Part shown: one piece after another, positions 61,780 through 64,000 of the stretch
Position numbering within the stretch: position 1 is the first letter of the stretch
Layout: each line of letters opens with the position of its first letter
Origin: Nocardia vermiculata NBRC 100427
Lineage (GTDB): Bacteria > Actinomycetota > Actinomycetes > Mycobacteriales > Mycobacteriaceae
Direction of reading: 5' to 3'
Length of the DNA: 64,000 nt
Assembly (NCBI RefSeq): GCF_001613265.1
Contig: NZ_BDCA01000005.1
Location: 269,795 to 333,794, forward strand
Made by a program: the position numbers and the translations under genes
The notes under the pieces: model-generated
What the model saw: only the letters and a program-made list of their open reading frames with translations
Database searches by the model: none
What the model was told of the DNA's origin: nothing

Positions 61780-63204
61780 ATGGCTGAACGGCCACGCACG
61801 CTGGCGGAGAAGGTGTGGGACCAGCATGTCGTCGTGCGAGGTGAGGGTGAGGGGGCGCAGCGCGAGCCCGATCTCATCTACATCGACCTGCATCTGGTGC
61901 ACGAGGTGACGAGTCCGCAGGCGTTCGACGGGCTGCGGGCTGCGGGTCGTCCGGTGCGCCGGCCCGATCTCACGATCGCGACCGAGGACCACAATGTGCC
62001 GACCGTCGACATCGATAAACCGATCGCGGATCCGGTCTCGCGCACTCAGGTGGAAACGCTGCGTCGCAATTGCGCCGAATTCGGGGTGCGGTTGTATCCG
62101 ATGGGCGATATCGAGCAGGGCATTGTGCATGTGGTGGGTCCGCAGCTGGGCCTGACGCAGCCGGGTACGACCGTCGTATGCGGTGATTCGCACACCTCGA
62201 CCCATGGCGCATTCGGTGCGCTGGCGATGGGGATCGGCACCAGCGAGGTCGAGCACGTGCTGGCCACTCAGACGCTGTCGCTGCGGCCGTTCAAGACGAT
62301 GGCGATCAATATCGACGGTGCGTTGCCCGCCGGCGTGACGAGCAAGGATGTGATCCTGGCGGTCATTGCGCAGATCGGCACCGGTGGCGGTCAGGGCTAT
62401 GTCCTCGAATACCGCGGTGAGGCCGTGCGCTCCATGTCGATGGAGGCCCGGATGACGATGTGCAACATGTCGATCGAGGCCGGTGCGCGGGCGGGCATGG
62501 TGGCGCCCGACGAGATCACCTACGAATTCCTGAAGGGGCGCCCGCATGCGCCGCAGGCTGAGCAGTGGGATGCGGCCGTGGCGGCCTGGGATGCGCTGCG
62601 GACCGATCCCGGTGCGGAATTCGATGCCGAGGTGCATATCGATGCCTCCACCCTGACCCCCTTCGTCACCTGGGGCACGAATCCGGGGCAGGGCGCCCCG
62701 CTGGGCGATTCGGTGCCGAATCCGGCCGAGATCCTCGACGAGACCAAGCGTGCGTCCGCCGAGAAGGCGCTGAGTTATATGGGATTGGAGGCGGGAACTC
62801 CACTGCGCGACGTCGCCGTGGACACGGTTTTCGTGGGTTCGTGCACCAATGGTCGAATCGAGGATTTGCGCGCCGTGGCGGAGGTGCTGGACGGCCGTAA
62901 GGTCGCCGATGGGGTGCGGATGCTGATTGTGCCCGGTTCCATGCGGGTGCGCGCACAGGCCGAATCCGAGGGGTTGGGCGAGATTTTCACGGCGGCGGGC
63001 GCGGAATGGCGTCAGGCCGGCTGTTCGATGTGCCTGGGGATGAACCCGGATCAGCTTTCTCCCGGTCAGCGGTGTGCCTCGACGTCGAATCGCAACTTCG
63101 AGGGGCGGCAGGGTAAAGGCGGCCGCACCCACCTGGTTTCGCCGCTGGTGGCGGCCGCGACCGCGGTCCGCGGCACTTTGTCGGCGCCGGCCGACCTGAA
63201 CTGA
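61780..63204 (+). CDS. leuC: 3-isopropylmalate dehydratase large subunit
   Basis: 474 aa from ATG 61780 with AAGGAG 7 nt before it; an upstream extension through the inverted repeat is rejected. Isomerises isopropylmalate together with LeuD using a 4Fe-4S cluster: cysteines in [10 protein letters not shown] and [12 protein letters not shown]. Substrate-binding [21 protein letters not shown]. Followed by leuD after 50 bp. Confidence 0.97.
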   Translation: MAERPRTLAEKVWDQHVVVRGEGEGAQREPDLIYIDLHLVHEVTSPQAFDGLRAAGRPVRRPDLTIATEDHNVPTVDIDKPIADPVSRTQVETLRRNCAEFGVRLYPMGDIEQGIVHVVGPQLGLTQPGTTVVCGDSHTSTHGAFGALAMGIGTSEVEHVLATQTLSLRPFKTMAINIDGALPAGVTSKDVILAVIAQIGTGGGQGYVLEYRGEAVRSMSMEARMTMCNMSIEAGARAGMVAPDEITYEFLKGRPHAPQAEQWDAAVAAWDALRTDPGAEFDAEVHIDASTLTPFVTWGTNPGQGAPLGDSVPNPAEILDETKRASAEKALSYMGLEAGTPLRDVAVDTVFVGSCTNGRIEDLRAVAEVLDGRKVADGVRMLIVPGSMRVRAQAESEGLGEIFTAAGAEWRQAGCSMCLGMNPDQLSPGQRCASTSNRNFEGRQGKGGRTHLVSPLVAAATAVRGTLSAPADLN

Positions 63205-63254
63205 CCGGCCGGAAATATCCGTACACACGACCAACAGGGACCACAGGAGCAGAC

Positions 63255-63863
63255 ATGGAAGCCTTCAAGGTGCACAAGGGGATCGGCGTGCCGTTGCGCC
63301 GGTCGAATGTCGATACCGACCAGATCATCCCCGCCGTCTATCTCAAGCGGGTGACCAGAACGGGATTCGAGGACGGCCTGTTCGCGGCCTGGCGCTCGGA
63401 TCCGTCGTTCATTCTGAACACCAGCCCGTTCGACCGGGGTTCGGTACTGGTGGCAGGCCCGGATTTCGGTACCGGATCGTCACGAGAGCACGCCGTTTGG
63501 GCGTTGATGGACTATGGCTTCCGCGTGGTGATCTCTTCACGCTTCGCCGACATCTTCCGGGGCAACGCCGGTAAGGGTGGCTTGGTGGCCGCGCAGATGT
63601 CACAACATGATGTCGAATTGCTCTGGAAGTTGATCGAAGAACACCCTGGGCTGGAATTGATCGTCGATCTCGAGGCGCGCACTGTGGCCGCTGGAACCAC
63701 CGTGTTGCCCTTCGATATTGACGACTACACCAGGTGGCGGCTACTGGAAGGCCTGGACGACATCGGACTGACACTTCGGCGCGCCGACGCGATCGGGCAG
63801 TTCGAAAAGACAAGGCCGGCTTGGAAACCGATCACCATTCCGGAGCCTATTTCACCGGCCTAA
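63255..63863 (+). CDS. leuD: 3-isopropylmalate dehydratase small subunit
   Basis: 202 aa. Swivel-domain subunit. Family motif [31 protein letters not shown], and a start [32 protein letters not shown] typical of LeuD. ATG with ACCACAGGAG upstream. Completes the leuCD operon. Confidence 0.97.
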   Translation: MEAFKVHKGIGVPLRRSNVDTDQIIPAVYLKRVTRTGFEDGLFAAWRSDPSFILNTSPFDRGSVLVAGPDFGTGSSREHAVWALMDYGFRVVISSRFADIFRGNAGKGGLVAAQMSQHDVELLWKLIEEHPGLELIVDLEARTVAAGTTVLPFDIDDYTRWRLLEGLDDIGLTLRRADAIGQFEKTRPAWKPITIPEPISPA

Positions 63864-63910
63864 AGAGTCTCGAGCGTTAGCTGAGAGCAACCAATCGAGG
63901 TTGCTGCGCG

Positions 63911-63943
63911 TGTGCCACGCCACATGAAATTTGGCGTGGCACA
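63911..63943 (+). terminator. Terminator after leuCD
   Basis: TGTGCCACGCC (63911-63921) and GGCGTGGCACA (63933-63943), perfect 11-bp stem with an 11-nt loop; no T tract. Nothing further is recognisable to the end of the window. Confidence 0.7.
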
Positions 63944-64000
63944 TAGACTCTTGCCCATTCAGGGTTTACCGTGGTACCTAGTCGGTCCGACGACGGGCCA

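Overview
The window is high-GC actinobacterial DNA. It follows the Mycobacterium tuberculosis gatB-to-leuD neighbourhood gene for gene: gatB, an LppZ-like lipoprotein, DoxX, ilvD, a CFP-6-like PH protein, ilvB-ilvN-ilvC, serA, leuB, an MFS transporter, an FAH-family protein, gltX, an F420/PNPOx protein, an IclR regulator and leuC-leuD. F420-type oxidoreductases, several TetR/MarR regulators and many GTG starts fit a Mycobacteriales/Corynebacteriales genome, most likely Nocardia (inference; no ribosomal RNA is present to fix it).

Layout. 1-12.0 kb: end of an ABC permease, gatB, lppZ-like, doxX-like, an NTF2-like protein, ilvD, the CFP-6-like protein and the ilvBNC operon. A 15-codon leader peptide and an attenuator-type terminator lie in front of ilvB. 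12-24 kb: accessory metabolism, with an SDR, a TetR-TauD-DUF202-DUF202 operon divergent from an MFS transporter and a formylglycine sulfatase, then a P450 with a divergent TetR, a double-hotdog thioesterase, a VOC protein and a secreted DUF1460 protein. 24.2-34.0 kb: a probable DNA-modification/defence island. It has two divergently oriented C5-cytosine methyltransferases and a five-gene operon with overlapping start and stop codons, encoding a Z1 SF2 ATPase, a PD-(D/E)XK nuclease-fold protein, a MutL/MORC-like GHKL ATPase and two poorly characterised proteins. 34-51 kb: a mosaic of regulators, small enzymes, small secreted or membrane proteins, a DUF222-HNH protein, methyltransferases and a sugar-type ABC transporter. 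51-64 kb: two cold-shock genes, then serA, leuB, an MFS transporter, FAH, gltX, tRNA-Gln, tRNA-Glu, a PNPOx protein, an IclR regulator divergent from leuCD, and leuC-leuD.

How the genes work together. ilvB/N/C/D and leuB/C/D cover most of branched-chain amino-acid synthesis. The sequence suggests attenuation for ilvBNC and an NdgR/LtbR-type IclR switch for leuCD. gatB, gltX, tRNA-Gln and tRNA-Glu are parts of the indirect Gln-tRNA pathway. Several regulators sit beside clear palindromes. The least described content is the 24.2-34.0 kb island, where one of the two methyltransferases lacks the catalytic motif IV cysteine.
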